Assembly: GCA_028023455.1 (NCBI GenBank) | Contig: JAQFVV010000256.1 | Coordinates: forward strand, 671,001 to 735,000 | Reading direction: 5' to 3' | From: Epiperipatus broadwayi | Lineage: Eukaryota > Onychophora > Udeonychophora > Euonychophora > Peripatidae | Length of the DNA: 64,000 nucleotides | Shown here: positions 11,246 to 22,918 of the stretch, piece after piece | Numbering within the stretch: the first letter of the stretch is position 1 | How the letters are laid out: the number at the start of each line of letters is the position of its first letter | Made by a program: the position numbers and the translations under genes | The notes under the pieces: model-generated | Database searches by the model: none | Seen by the model: only the letters and a program-made list of their open reading frames with translations | Told to the model about the DNA's origin: nothing

Positions 11246-11259
11246 TCAGTATATAAATA

Positions 11260-11910
11260 TATATCATCAACATCATAGTCACCATTTTCAGCCATTACTG
11301 ATCCACTGCATGATGAAGGTCTCTCCAACATAATACAACTTCTCTAATTCCTAGGCTCACTATTCCACAATACCTCAGCACCCTTGTTTATTTTATCAAT
11401 TAATTTTACATGTGATCTTTTTCTAGGCTTTTAAAATCTTTTAGAATTCAGTTTAAGATTTCAACTGTCCATCTATTATTATCTTTTCTAGAAATATGTT
11501 CAGCCCAATTCCAGTCTATTAATTCTTTTAATGATGTCAATAACACCTGACTTTTTCTCACCCGTGTATTTCATTTCTGATCTCTTCATGTTACTCCTAA
11601 TATGCATCTCTCCATACTTTATTGATTGATCTGAAGTCTCTGTAGTGCTCTTCTTTTAAGGGTCCAAGTCTAAGATCCATAAGTAACAACTGGTAAGGCA
11701 CATTTATTACAAACGTTCCTCTTCATAGGCATATTTTCTTTTAATATTAAGTTATTTCTACAAAAACAATTCAACCAAATTTAATTCTCTGATTAATTTC
11801 ATCCATTATGTTTTCATCTGTAGTAATAATCTGACCAAGGTATTTGTAATTGTTAACTTCTAACTCATAATTATCAATCTTTATTTTTTTTTTTTTTAGA
11901 AAATTCGTAT
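11260..11910 (-). pseudogene. LINE (non-LTR retrotransposon) 3' end, RT C-terminal region, decayed
   Basis: Minus-strand translation in shifting frames gives an ordered set of motifs typical of the C-terminus of RTE/Jockey-like LINE proteins. They are YKYLGQIIT near 11820-11850, then EINQRIKFG, LPVVTYGSQTWTL near 11655-11695, RRALQRLQINQ, SMERCILGVT, WNWAEH near 11500-11520 and DNNRWTVEIL near 11465-11495. Frameshifts and stop codons separate these blocks, so it cannot make a product. The N-terminal RT and the endonuclease are absent, as expected for a 5'-truncated insertion. Clade assignment is tentative. Confidence 0.7.
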
Positions 11911-11999
11911 ATACGTATTTATAAGATAAATAATAGGCTTCTGTATGTAAGTATATATATATATGTCTCCTAAGGGGTGTAGATTTCATATGATGCAAT

Positions 12000-14900
12000 T
12001 ATGATTTGGTTTTATTGCCTGCGTAAATCGCATTATACTATTCCTGACAGTCCTAAAACAGTCAGATTTAAAATAAAAACGATTAGGTACTCAGTGTATT
12101 CTTTATCAGTGACTGAAAACCAATTAGACTAACTTTCTGAAAAACATCCTAATGTTGCCTATATAGTAGTGGCTAACTTCAAATATGAGATCCCCCAAAA
12201 AATAAGTTTCAATCCAACCTTATATATAAATATTGATTTGTGCCCTAGAATCGTGGTCATTGCAAGCTGAAATGCATATATATATACATACATACATAAT
12301 TATTAAAAATACTTTTTGACTGAATTATTTAAACAAAAGTTATAGTTTAAATACGTATCGCTTTTCATCTGTTGTTTATTTTGAAAATCTAAATTGTATA
12401 AAGAAAAAAAAAATCTGATTTGACACTAAATGATTATAATTTAATTTGATTTTATGTTTATACACAAAATGAAATTTGAATATAAAATTTTATTCCATTT
12501 AACTACCGCAATTTAATTTAGAAAGATGTAACAAACGATCAGTTTTCATAATTTATATTTAAAAGTATATATATTTTTTGATTTTAAATCATGCCAATTT
12601 TATATATAATGTATATACAAAGACTTTGGAGCCAATAAATCTGCATTATATATATATATATATGAAAATGATATATGAATTATATAAATTTTATCTCGAA
12701 TGTGTATTTGATAGTAGTTATCCGCCAGATTAGAGATTAAATATATATTAAGACATGTTTCATTGTAGTAAGTTGCTTTTTTATATATAAGACCTACTGC
12801 AGAACAAAACATTTTAGCATTTCTTTATAAAGATAATTATGAGGGAGAAGTTATTACTTGGTGTACCATGTATCTTGATAATAAATAAAGTAATTAGTTG
12901 CTTAGAAGGTCATATAAGTTTAACTACTAAAGTAATAAGCTGAACGGAATAGTATTTCATTTATAGAATTGAAAGAAATTTTTATATCTTAAGTCTGTAA
13001 CTATGATCAGAACTTGTATTTAGCTTATCTGGAGAGTAAAATAATAAAGAATATATATAATTACTCACTTGGAAGTATTTCACTAATTTAGTATTATCTT
13101 CACTTTTCCTATTTTTGATTAATAGAACATTAAAGAAATTTTTGTTCTTGAAAGGGTTTACTATAATTGTATTTGAGAGAAAGAGTTACTGCAATTTTTG
13201 TTTTTTGGTTTTCTTTTTTTATATTCTCTCATAATAAAAAATCAGAGGTTAATTCAATTGTCAAAAAATAAATATTTTGATAAAACAAGCTAAAAAATAA
13301 ATATTTTACAATTTCAGAGAGAATCAGTAAAGAAAAAGATGCTACACACTGGATTAATTAATTGCCTGCCATGAAAAGCTTTTTTTGTTCCTTCCTCATT
13401 TTGGCCTTTAGCTAAAATATCTGAATAACTAATTAATTACAATGGGATAAAAGGGCTAGCTAAGCTGGCTATGGATTGAGCAGGTGGAATAAAAAAAATC
13501 CTAAGTTGTTTTTTTTAATCCTTAACTACTTGAAAAAAATTTCAACTTCTACCCACAATTAAGCTTCAAGTTGAGAGCATGTTGAATAGATATGGTGACC
13601 ATTTCACAATTAGCTCAACTTTAAGTAATAGATTTTTACTTAAAGTAAGCAAATTTGTTGACATTCTTTAGAATTATCAAACTTGCTTTTCATCAAGACC
13701 CTTTTCATATAAATGGAAAATATATGCTTTAAGGTTTACCTTTACACATGTGAAATATATTTACATTTACTATATATATATATATCAAGAGGTAAGATAC
13801 TCTTGACTATATGCTGCAATGTTAAATATACTGAAATACAGATGTATTCAAACAAGTAACATAAAATTTAAATTACCGATGATCTTAAATTGCTCATAAA
13901 CAACCATATTATGTATACAAAGAAGAATTAATACATTAGTCATTTTAAACATTGCAATCTCCCAACATAAATACATACAAAATAGACTCAATGAAACTTT
14001 ACTCTGGTTCAAACCTTTTTAAGTTGAATCTAATAAAAAAAAAATTACATAGATAAATAATAATCACTTTGAATATATTCTGTATCATCGTAAGATCATT
14101 AGTTATTGATTTGATAATTAACCCGTGACCATAATTTTTTTAGATTCATAAAAAAATATATAATTTTCCTAATTCCACAATTATACTCAGGCAATATATA
14201 TATATAATGAGTCTTTAAATACACATAGAATACTATTTATATAAATAACTATAATTTGAAATTTTTTATTATCTGGATAAAAATACTATGATAATCTTTA
14301 AATTTTTACAAGTAAATAAATAAGTTCATACATAGATTTAACTTTTAAGCGCTGAAGTAAAGAAATCTCTAATAAAAACTAAATGAACAAGTTTTTCAAA
14401 ATATTTTACACTTTATAAAAAGATATATATTATATTGCTAAGTGAAAAGAAAAATGAAATATCAATACCTTAATGTACAATTTAAGCAAGAAAGTAAAAA
14501 AGAATCAAATTAATCAATAACAATTGTTTTAATTTATTGTTTTAATTGCTACTATATAAAAATTTTATTCCAAACAAAAATTAGCATATGTATTATTTTA
14601 AAGTTTACCTTTTTATTAATAAAATTAAATTTATTCATATGTACACACACTCAAAAAACCTATAAATAGTAACATAAATGCCTAAAAATATTATTCATTA
14701 AGTAACATTAATGTTTATTTAATTTTCTGGCAACTTTTAAGTATTATAAAACTAGAAATTTTATTATGAGAAAGAAAGAGAAAAGTAAAATGATCTATTG
14801 TAAAAATATGTGTTATTCACAAATTCAAAAAAATTCAAGAAACAGGAATTTGGATTAATGCTATTTACTTTCATAAATTTACTTTCTTTGAGATTTATTT

Positions 14901-16620
14901 ATTTTGTTTTTGAAATAATAAGCCATATTTGTAAATTGATTTTATGTAATTATATAAATATTGTAAACAACTTACAATTCAAAATTGTAGCTATAAATAG
15001 TTATGTATAGAGATAGAGAGCTATTATATATATATATAATATTTGTCTATACTAAACTTAATGGATTTGAACTCTGACTTCCAAGCTTCCTATCACTATC
15101 CATTTCCTCAGTTTAACAATATTTTTTTTATTTTTTATAATGGAACAGAGAATAAGTTATCACTAATTAAGTTAGTCAACTTCCATTTAGTAGTCATTTT
15201 ATGGTTTGAATTTTTTTTGATATGGTAAATCTTTAATATTTATTCATTTTTCTAACATATGTACTTTATAAAATCATACAAATAAAACTGAGTACCTCTA
15301 AAAAATAATACATTTATAAGAAATGATTCATGACTAATTTCAGCCTACTTTGAACAATCAAGATTACATTTTGTAAAATATTTATATCTGTAGGTGAATA
15401 AATAACATGTGTTTTTTTTTAAAAAAAAAGACATCACTTTCTCAACTAGAAGAGCTTTGACTACATAAAATAAATTTTTGTGATTGATATAGTTCAGAAA
15501 TTCGATAGAATGTTTCATAGAGTGGAGATATAAATTAATGGCATCATTTTCTATTATAATAGATTTGAAATTCATCACCAGAAAAAAAATATTTTACAAA
15601 TTCTCTACCATTCAAATCCAAATTTCAGGCATTTAATTTTTCCAAACATTTTTTTTTAAAATTTGGTCATTGTAAAACTAGTCTTAACATATGTAGATAT
15701 AGAGTTACATTTTAATTTCTGTCATGCATGCCATCCTTAGATTCATCTTAGTATGTCTTAGGTATTCTACTACCTACATTATTTGTGGCCTTTTTTAAAT
15801 ACTTTTTTGGTCTAATTTACATTATAGTTCATATTTATTTAATCTCCATGATTCCATTTCTCAAAAAAATTCTACTTTATACCCAGTAATAAATCTAAAG
15901 TATGTTTCTGTGCTTTCTTTTCTCATCAAATTAATAAAATATTTGTTACAAATAAAAAGGAAACTTAAATGCTTTTGATACACCAAGGAAAAGGCTCTTT
16001 CATTTTTACACTACTTATGCTTTTAAAAATAGTTCTTGTTGAGATCTCAAACCAAGGAATCACCACTTAAATCCAGATGAAACTGAGGCAACATTAAAGT
16101 CTGTACTAAGTTTTCTCATTTTTTGCAGCAAATCAGTGTTCCTGCATCTTTACATTTTGATAAAAAAATTTACATGTTACTTTTTTTTCCTGGATGTATC
16201 TCACATAATTATATTTCATAAAATTTTTCTTTAATTTCTTTCTCTTTTATTATATAATAACCCCATTCTTAAGGTGATTGAGAACAACCTACTCATTCAT
16301 TCATTTATCTTTTGACTCAGAATATTAATCATATTTTTACATGAATGATTTTAGACTTTTTCTTTTATCTATTAAATGTAACAAATAACTAATTATTATT
16401 TTGGAAAAATACTCTGTTGAATTTACTCTCTGTATATAATAAAAGTAAGTCTTCAATGTAGCATATTCTTACAGATAAAAGAATTTGTTTCACTTGTATT
16501 GTATTATCTCATAAATTTATAAAATTTCCATTGCATCTTATTTTAATAGGTTGAGATATGTGATTCTGAACAGTCTTTTTATATCTGTGAAGAATATTAT
16601 CAATTTATTGCCTAATATAT
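12000..16620. other. AT-rich intergenic stretch, nothing recognised
   Basis: It holds short ORFs only (up to 77 codons) and scattered TA runs (12650, 13770, 14195, 15030, 16615). The last TA run directly borders the hammerhead array. Confidence 0.5.
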
Positions 16621-16630
16621 ATATATATAT

Positions 16631-17052
16631 GAAAAACAAAAACAAGTTATTCATGTAACTTGCTATCACTTGTTATTTATGTTCAACAGATGGCGTTTTA
16701 CCAAAACCACCGAACAAGTGTAAAATTTGTTTACATAAACGAAAAAAGAGTCAGAATTAACTACCCCTTTCATTTGCTCACCCCCAGATCAGCTGGTTTG
16801 CTCTCATCAGTGAGGGATAGAGTATAGAAACTAGATCTAAACACTGACTCTCAAGTGTTTATGCAAAACGTTTCTATCAGTTTGCAAGCGTGAATTTTTC
16901 AGACCGGTAAAGTCTTCAAACTCAGCCTAGCAAGCCAGATATTTATATGGGTCTGATCTCAGTTCAGTATCACCACATAATCAAAGTCTCTGCAATATAT
17001 ATCATTGCAAGAAAAATTTAAAGGTACATTTATGAAAAACAAAAACAAGTTA
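16631..17052 (-). repeat. 414-bp hammerhead monomer, inverted copy
   Basis: This is a single complete monomer in minus orientation, head to head with the forward array that follows. It begins immediately after a TA microsatellite and shares essentially all blocks with the forward units (ACAGATGGCGTTTTACC, GAAACGTTTTGC and complements). The ends repeat the GAAAAACAAAAACAAGTTAT block, so slightly more than one unit is present. The ribozyme has an 11-base deletion that removes the catalytic GAAA. Confidence 0.85.
16776..16822 (-). ncRNA. Hammerhead ribozyme with deleted GAAA (dead copy)
   Basis: The minus strand keeps the stem I side CCCTCA, the core CTGATGA (16810..16804), GAGC, the loop AAACCA, GC and then TGATC followed by TGGGGG. 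Compared with the forward copies, 11 bases that include GAAA and half of stem III are missing. Without G12-A13-A14 the fold cannot cleave. Confidence 0.8.
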
Positions 17053-17181
17053 TATAAATATCTGGCTTGCTAGGCTGAGTTTGAAGACTTTACCAGTCTG
17101 AAAAATTCATGCTTGCAAACTGATAGAAACGTTTTGCATAAACACTTGAGAGTCAGTGTTTAGATCTAGTTTCTATACTCT

Positions 17182-17236
17182 ATCCCTCACTGATGAGAGC
17201 AAACTAGCTTGAAATCAGCTGATCTGGGGGTGAGCA
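17182..17236 (+). ncRNA. Hammerhead ribozyme, forward unit 1
   Basis: Type I layout. Stem I is CCCTCA paired with TGGGGG after the cleavage point. The core CTGATGA is at 17190-17196. Stem II GAGC/GCTT encloses loop AAACTA. GAAA is at 17211-17214. Stem III is formed from the 10-base palindrome ATCAGCTGAT, and the triplet ATC ends at 17224, where cleavage would occur. All invariant core positions are present. Because stem III is self-complementary without a loop, a dimeric ribozyme between two units or two RNAs is the likely active form. Confidence 0.88.
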
Positions 17237-17349
17237 AATGAAAGAGGTAGTTAATTCTGACTCTTTTTTCGTTTATGTAAACAAATTTTACACTTGTTCG
17301 GTGGTTTTGGTAAAACGCCATCTGTTGAACATAAATAACAAGTGATAGC

Positions 17350-17368
17350 AAGTTACGTGAATAACTTG
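17350..17368 (+). other. Conserved hairpin in the 414-bp monomer
   Basis: CAAGTTA and TAACTTG form a 7-bp stem with a 6-base loop; the same hairpin recurs one monomer later. A second hairpin, TGCAAT/ATTGCA, lies near 17404-17422. The role is unknown; they may help fold the monomeric RNA. Confidence 0.5.
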
Positions 17369-17464
17369 TTTTTGTTTTTCATAAATGTACCTTTAAAGTT
17401 TTCTTGCAATGATATATATTGCAGAGACTTTGATTATGTGGTGATACTGAACTGAGATCAGACC

Positions 17465-17477
17465 CATATAAATATCT
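17465..17477 (+). promoter_or_regulatory. TATA-like string inside the monomer
   Basis: CCATATAAATATC occurs in the monomers, about 130 bases upstream of the hammerhead core; the older 4.4 kb family keeps a CCTATATAA version. It could serve as a TATA box for transcription through the array, but no other promoter element is visible. Confidence 0.25.
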
Positions 17478-17595
17478 GGCTTGCTAGGCTGAGTTTGAAG
17501 ACTCTACCGGTCTGAAAAATTCACGCTTGCAAACTGATAGAAACGTTTTGCATAAACACTTGAGAGTCAGTGTTTAGATCTAGTTTCTATACTCT

Positions 17596-17650
17596 ATCCC
17601 TCACTGATGAGAGCAAACCAGCTTGAAATCAGCTGATCTGGGGGTGAGCA
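17596..17650 (+). ncRNA. Hammerhead ribozyme, forward unit 2
   Basis: Core CTGATGA at 17604-17610, stem II GAGC/GCTT with loop AAACCA, GAAA at 17625-17628, palindromic stem III ATCAGCTGAT, cleavage after 17638, stem I CCCTCA/TGGGGG. All invariant positions are intact. Confidence 0.88.
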
Positions 17651-18009
17651 AATGAAAGAGGTAGTTAATTCTGACTCTTTTTTCGTTTATGTAAACAAAT
17701 TTTACACTTGTTCGGTGGTTTTGGTAAAACGCCATCTGTTGAACATAAATAACAAGTGATAGCAAGTTACGTGAATAACTTGTTTTTGTTTTTCATAAAT
17801 GTACCTTTAAAGTTTTTTTGCAATGATATATATTGCAGAAACTTTGATTATGTGGTGATACTGAACTGAGATCAGACCCATATAAATATCTGGCTTGCTG
17901 GGCTGAGTTTGAAGACTTTACCGGTCTGAAAAATTCACGCTTGCAAACTGATAGAAACGTTTTGCATAAACACTTGAGAGTCAGTGTTTAGATCTAATTT
18001 CTATACTCT

Positions 18010-18064
18010 ATCCCTCACTGATGAGAGCAAACCAGCTTGAAATCAGCTGATCTGGGGGTGAGCA
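18010..18064 (+). ncRNA. Hammerhead ribozyme, forward unit 3
   Basis: This is identical in core and stems to unit 2: CTGATGA at 18018-18024, GAAA, ATCAGCTGAT, cleavage after 18052. It is followed by about 108 more bases of the unit before the array breaks into TA repeats. Confidence 0.88.
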
Positions 18065-18164
18065 AATGAAAGAGGTAGTTAATTCTGACTCGTTTTTCGT
18101 TTATGTAAACAAATTTTACACTTGTTCGGTGGTTTTGGTAAAACGCCATCTGTTGAACATATAT

Positions 18165-21100
18165 AATATATATATATCACCTTATTTTTTTCAAAAATCA
18201 TATATTATAATCCCATAATTAAATGTACTATCATCTTTGTCAAAAAAAATTCATTCTCATTGTACTAAATTACTATAAAATAATAATAAAAAACATTTTT
18301 ATTAGTACACATAAGAAATAGAAATATTCCAAGAGTAATGATTTTTCATTACATTATAAATATTTCTGGTTACTGTTTATATAAAGTGATTATTGATAAG
18401 TTTACATTAATAATTCTCATAATTTAAAATATAAACATTTATTCCCATCACATTAACAAACATCACATCTTCAATTGCTAAAAAGATTATTAATAACATG
18501 ATAAAACATTTAGTTCCATTTACACAACTGACTTTTACAAAAAATGGATATCATACAAAATTATATATGATTCTGAATCTAATACTAAACTATCACCTAT
18601 ATTTAACATATACTAATAAATATCTCATTAAGAAATTTATGTATGGGTATTTTAACCAAAATATTTAATTTTTTTCAAAAGTCATTAATGCTTATATATT
18701 AGCAAATAATTTCTCTAAATTTATAGTAGGAAGTTTTATATTAATTGATACTTTATTTTTATACAGGAAGATACCCAAAAATTACTGGAATTTTGTAACA
18801 AAAGTATGTATATTTATTTTATGTTGCAAATTCAATCACTTTAAAAAGTGTAGTCTACTTAATGCAATGCACTGATCTAAACCAATTTGTTATTTTATGC
18901 AGTAGTCCAGAAACATTTAAAAAATAATCAGTTTAACACCTTTATAATTTTTTCTCCCCAATTCTATGTCCACAAAGAAAAAAATGAGACATTTTTTTTT
19001 ATTCAAGAGATTTTAAAAAATTGCACAAAGTGAAATTGAGTGAATATGGCTGATAGATAAGCTGGATTATGCTAGATTTAATTAAAAACTGTTTCACACT
19101 CAAGACCTTGAGAATTGATGTTTTGTTAGGGTGGAGTTTGCTCTCTTTTTTTTGTCACAAAACAGAATGTTTACATTTTACCACATCATGTAAATAATTC
19201 TGAACTAGCAGATAAAATACTTGTCCATTATGAACTAAATTTGAGAGAAAAATGTGTTTACATTTCAAAAAAAAAATCATCATTGTTTTGTCTTTGGACT
19301 TTACTTGTTACATCATTTAGGTATGTGATAAATTTAACATTTCAATTAAATTCATAAACTTGTATTTTTATAAGATCAGTTTGCTTATATTCTCTTTCAA
19401 GTTTTACAACTTCTTTCCTTGCCATTTTCTGTAAATAAAAATAGAATTTTGTATTATCAAACTTTTCAGCCATTATAAAAAAATTGACAAATATGGACAT
19501 GTACATTACAAAAAAATGTGCAACATAATCCCACACTTTCATGGTAATGTTATTTGGCAGATTGATGTCAGAATGTTCTGCAGGGTATCCATAACAGCAG
19601 AAATATATACTACAGCAGGCACACAAACCAGAGAATGATTCTGGTTATTTTTGGATCCTCCCTCATATTACACAGAAGAAAATTCTGAAAAATATTTTTG
19701 TTGTATTGTAATTGTTCACAGATATATCAGTTCCTTAACTCAGAAATTTTTTCTTAACCTTTTAAATAATTAATATACATAGATGTCTTTTTCTTTTTAT
19801 TACAAAATTCTACTTTCTTGACATATACTCTTTGATTTGTTAGATGCCATTTTTGTCTTTAATTTCTTAAAAATGTTCATTATTTTTAAACAAATTAAAT
19901 AAAATCAAAATTAGAGGTAAAGCTTGTGCACTTACAAACATTTTTTCCCATATGTCTACAGCATTGTAAATACAAGACACATTGTTAAGAATTTAACTGT
20001 ATTCATTATCTTTGTCAATGATGTCTAAACTGAAAGAATTTTGTATATCAATTTCAGCATATTATATTTTTGTGGAAATATTAATTAGGTAAATATTGGT
20101 TAAAGCATTTGAATATTCATTTCTCTATAATCTTGTTAAAATAGGTAACAAGATATTTTATGGTATAATTTACCTGTTGTTTGATTGTTGTTTAATATGA
20201 ATTTAAGTACTTCCCAGTGCAGTCAATCAATAAACATTGCTTTAAAATCATATGTTGAAAGAATCATATAATGTTTTGTTCATGCATATTATCCTTTTGC
20301 AAAATCACCAAAAAATTCTGCAATTAGCATATAGTTAAGATAATAACAAATTATATTTTGTCAGATGTAGAAATGAAACAAACTAACTCCTTCTTTTTAA
20401 AACTTGTGTCAGACTTGTGTAATTCTATATAAAAAAATAGTTTAATTTTAAATCCTTAGGAAGTTTTAAACTTTTAGTCAAAGTGGATACTGTAAAGCCA
20501 ATAAATAGAATGTAGTCAAGCACTATCATGTAATGTCCATTGATTGATTCCTCTTTTTTACAACTGTTGACTCATGAATAGAGGTAGAGGGAGTCATCAC
20601 TTTTAATACAAATATGGAATGTTAACTGTATGATTGATTCATGTGATGCTTTATTTAACAAGATTCAGAAACAATTAATACTAGTTTAATCTTATCCAGA
20701 AATCAAAACTGTTGTTAAAAACATAGTATTTTAAATACTTAAAAATTAATATAGATATATAGATATATATATATTGAGAAAAATAAATAGTAACATATGG
20801 AATCTTTAATAATAAAGCATAGAGCCTCTATTTATATAAATTAACCATGTATAAAGAGAAAAATACTATTTTTAGACTGATATTAAAGACTGTCCACAAA
20901 AATTATAATTGAGGAGGTTTGAGAAGATTTGTAATACTATCTCCATGTTCCTCAAATTGATATTTGATTTATTATATGCTCTGTACAAATAGAAGCTTTC
21001 TCATCTTGAAAAAAAATTGATATGTTTTGGGAAGAATGTTTTCACCATGCAGTAAATCAAGCACTCAAATTTTTCAAACAGTATGACCTATTTATGAAGC

Positions 21101-22792
21101 ATAATAATTGAATTAAGAAAGTATTATATGGAATACTTTCAAGTTTCAGAATATTCATCTTTGTGATAATTTCTTCTTCTGTGTTTTTATTTGTCTTCTC
21201 CAATGATTTCTGGCTGCAATTGGTTATAGATGTTGCCATTTCAACTATTTACTGTATCAACAATTTAATTTTTTATATGTATTGTAGTGATTCACTGATA
21301 AATTATCTGATTAAAATAACAATTTAAACACATAAATAATTAATCCTTAGAATCTGTCCAAAGAGAAAGATTCAATCAAAAGTAACATTGGAAAATCCAA
21401 CTTTACATTGAAGTTTACATATGTAAATAAAAAGTGCATTTTTCAATCTTCACTTTAATTATAAGTCTAAAAAACAGTAAGTTCTAGGATACCCATATTA
21501 TATTAAATCACTTGAGAAGTTGAGAATGCAGCTTAATCATCCCTGTAAATAATCACAGTAACAAAATTAGGAATCTATTAAGTGCACTAAAACTTTTGCT
21601 AATTTCCACACACTCTTATAATTATTTACCAACTTGCTGTATATTAAACTTTCTAATTAGGTATGTAACTTTTATACAAAATCTACACTATTATTACCAT
21701 TATTGTAAGTATTACTAAATTGTAACTATTGTAGTTAGGTCTTTCTTTAATAACCAGATATACTGAGACTATTTGATATTTCATTTTAAAGAAATTAAAG
21801 ACGCATCACTGTTTCTTAGTTACCTACTCACTTCTTTTACAGTTGTGTAGGTAAAAAAAATTTAAGTTGATATGTATTTTCATTTTTATATAACTTTATG
21901 TCAAAAATATAATGATAATTTAATAAGTGTTCCGGTTATTTTGTCTAACTTCTGTATATATGTAATAAAATAAATCAATATCAATTTTCTTCAGTTTGTC
22001 ATTTAATTTATATGCTTCTTTTATAGTTGATCGATAAAATGTTACAAGATAAAAAATTCAAATACAAAATGTAATTATCTAAAAAGCTCTCCAGTGTGTG
22101 GTTTTCAGAACAGCATTTCTTGGCTATTTTATAATTAAAATAGCTGATTTTTTTTTTTTATCTTGTAGGGTGACGTTTATTTTTAAAAAAGTTAAAGGGT
22201 ATGTCAGTCTATCACGTTACGTTATGATCAAAAGTAACTTCCATTAAATGTTGATATAAGAAACTCAAAGTGAAATTTTACTTACTAAACAAGTTTTCAA
22301 CTTGAACCGAAATGCGTTTGATCAATTCAGTGTATTGCTCTTATCCAGCTAAGCTTCAATAAGTGATTTAAAAAAAGAATTTTTGTCATTTAAAATAAAA
22401 AATTTAAAAATGTATGTACTATAGTATAAAGATAAAAAATTATCAGTCTTAAATAACTCATTCGAGGGGTAAAATCTCTCATATTTTCACAGAGAAAGAG
22501 TAAAGAAGATAATAGTCAGTAACTGCCAAGTGAAGAGAATTGTTATATGTTTTATTCTTTATTATACTATTTAGTTAATAATAGTTATTTATCATTTATA
22601 AACTTTTTGTTTAGGCAGATTGACTATGGATAGTTATTGAAAAAATCCTAAGCTTGCATGGAAATACTCAGCTGCCTAAAAAATATTCAGTTTCTGCATT
22701 GGTTCAAACCAAAATAATGTGCAGATATATGCACTAATTACCTTCTCATTAATATTAAATACTATATTTAAACCTGTATACTGATACAAGTA
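18165..22792. other. AT-rich intergenic stretch, nothing recognised
   Basis: Only short frames are present, the longest 94 codons on the minus strand near 19342-19626 with a cysteine- and aromatic-rich start but no domain. No repeats were recognised except TA runs near 20755. Confidence 0.5.
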
Positions 22793-22840
22793 TATACACT
22801 GATGAAGGCCAATAACTAAGAACTAGTCTAAGAATTTATT
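22793..22840 (+). ncRNA. Solitary degenerate hammerhead motif
   Basis: CTGATGA at 22799-22805 is followed by AGGCCAATAACTA, then AGAAC (one base short of GAAAC) and TAGTC ending at 22828. The string closely parallels the 4.6 kb copy (CTGAGGAAAGCCAATAACTA) and the ACTAGTC stem III of the 56.9 kb copy. Stem I and stem II are poor, so it is a relic. Confidence 0.45.
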
Positions 22841-22869
22841 TTGGAATAGAGTGAATTGATGCAACCTGA

Positions 22870-22918
22870 TATCTATTTATCTATCTCTCCTATCTATCTA
22901 TCTATCTGTCTATTTGTC
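22870..22918. repeat. TATC/CTAT microsatellite
   Basis: Imperfect tetranucleotide run of about 49 bases. Confidence 0.85.

Larger units (their letters stand above)
17053..18160 (+). repeat. Tandem array of 414-bp hammerhead monomers (retrozyme-like)
   Basis: About 2.7 head-to-tail units are present. Cleavage points fall after 17224, 17638 and 18052, exactly 414 bases apart. The last two units differ at only a handful of positions by eye, which implies recent amplification. Each unit contains a full hammerhead, a TATAAATA string, a hairpin TGCAAT/ATTGCA, a hairpin CAAGTTA/TAACTTG and no ORF. The right end passes from TTGAACATA into a TA microsatellite, and the inverted partner starts next to another. 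Monomer size, tandem layout, a type I hammerhead and the lack of coding capacity match animal retrozymes, small non-autonomous retroelements that give circular RNAs. Mobilisation by Penelope-like machinery is inference. Confidence 0.88.

Noticed and set aside
22870-22918. CRISPR-like or regulatory repeat
   Set aside because: It is a simple tetranucleotide microsatellite without spacers.
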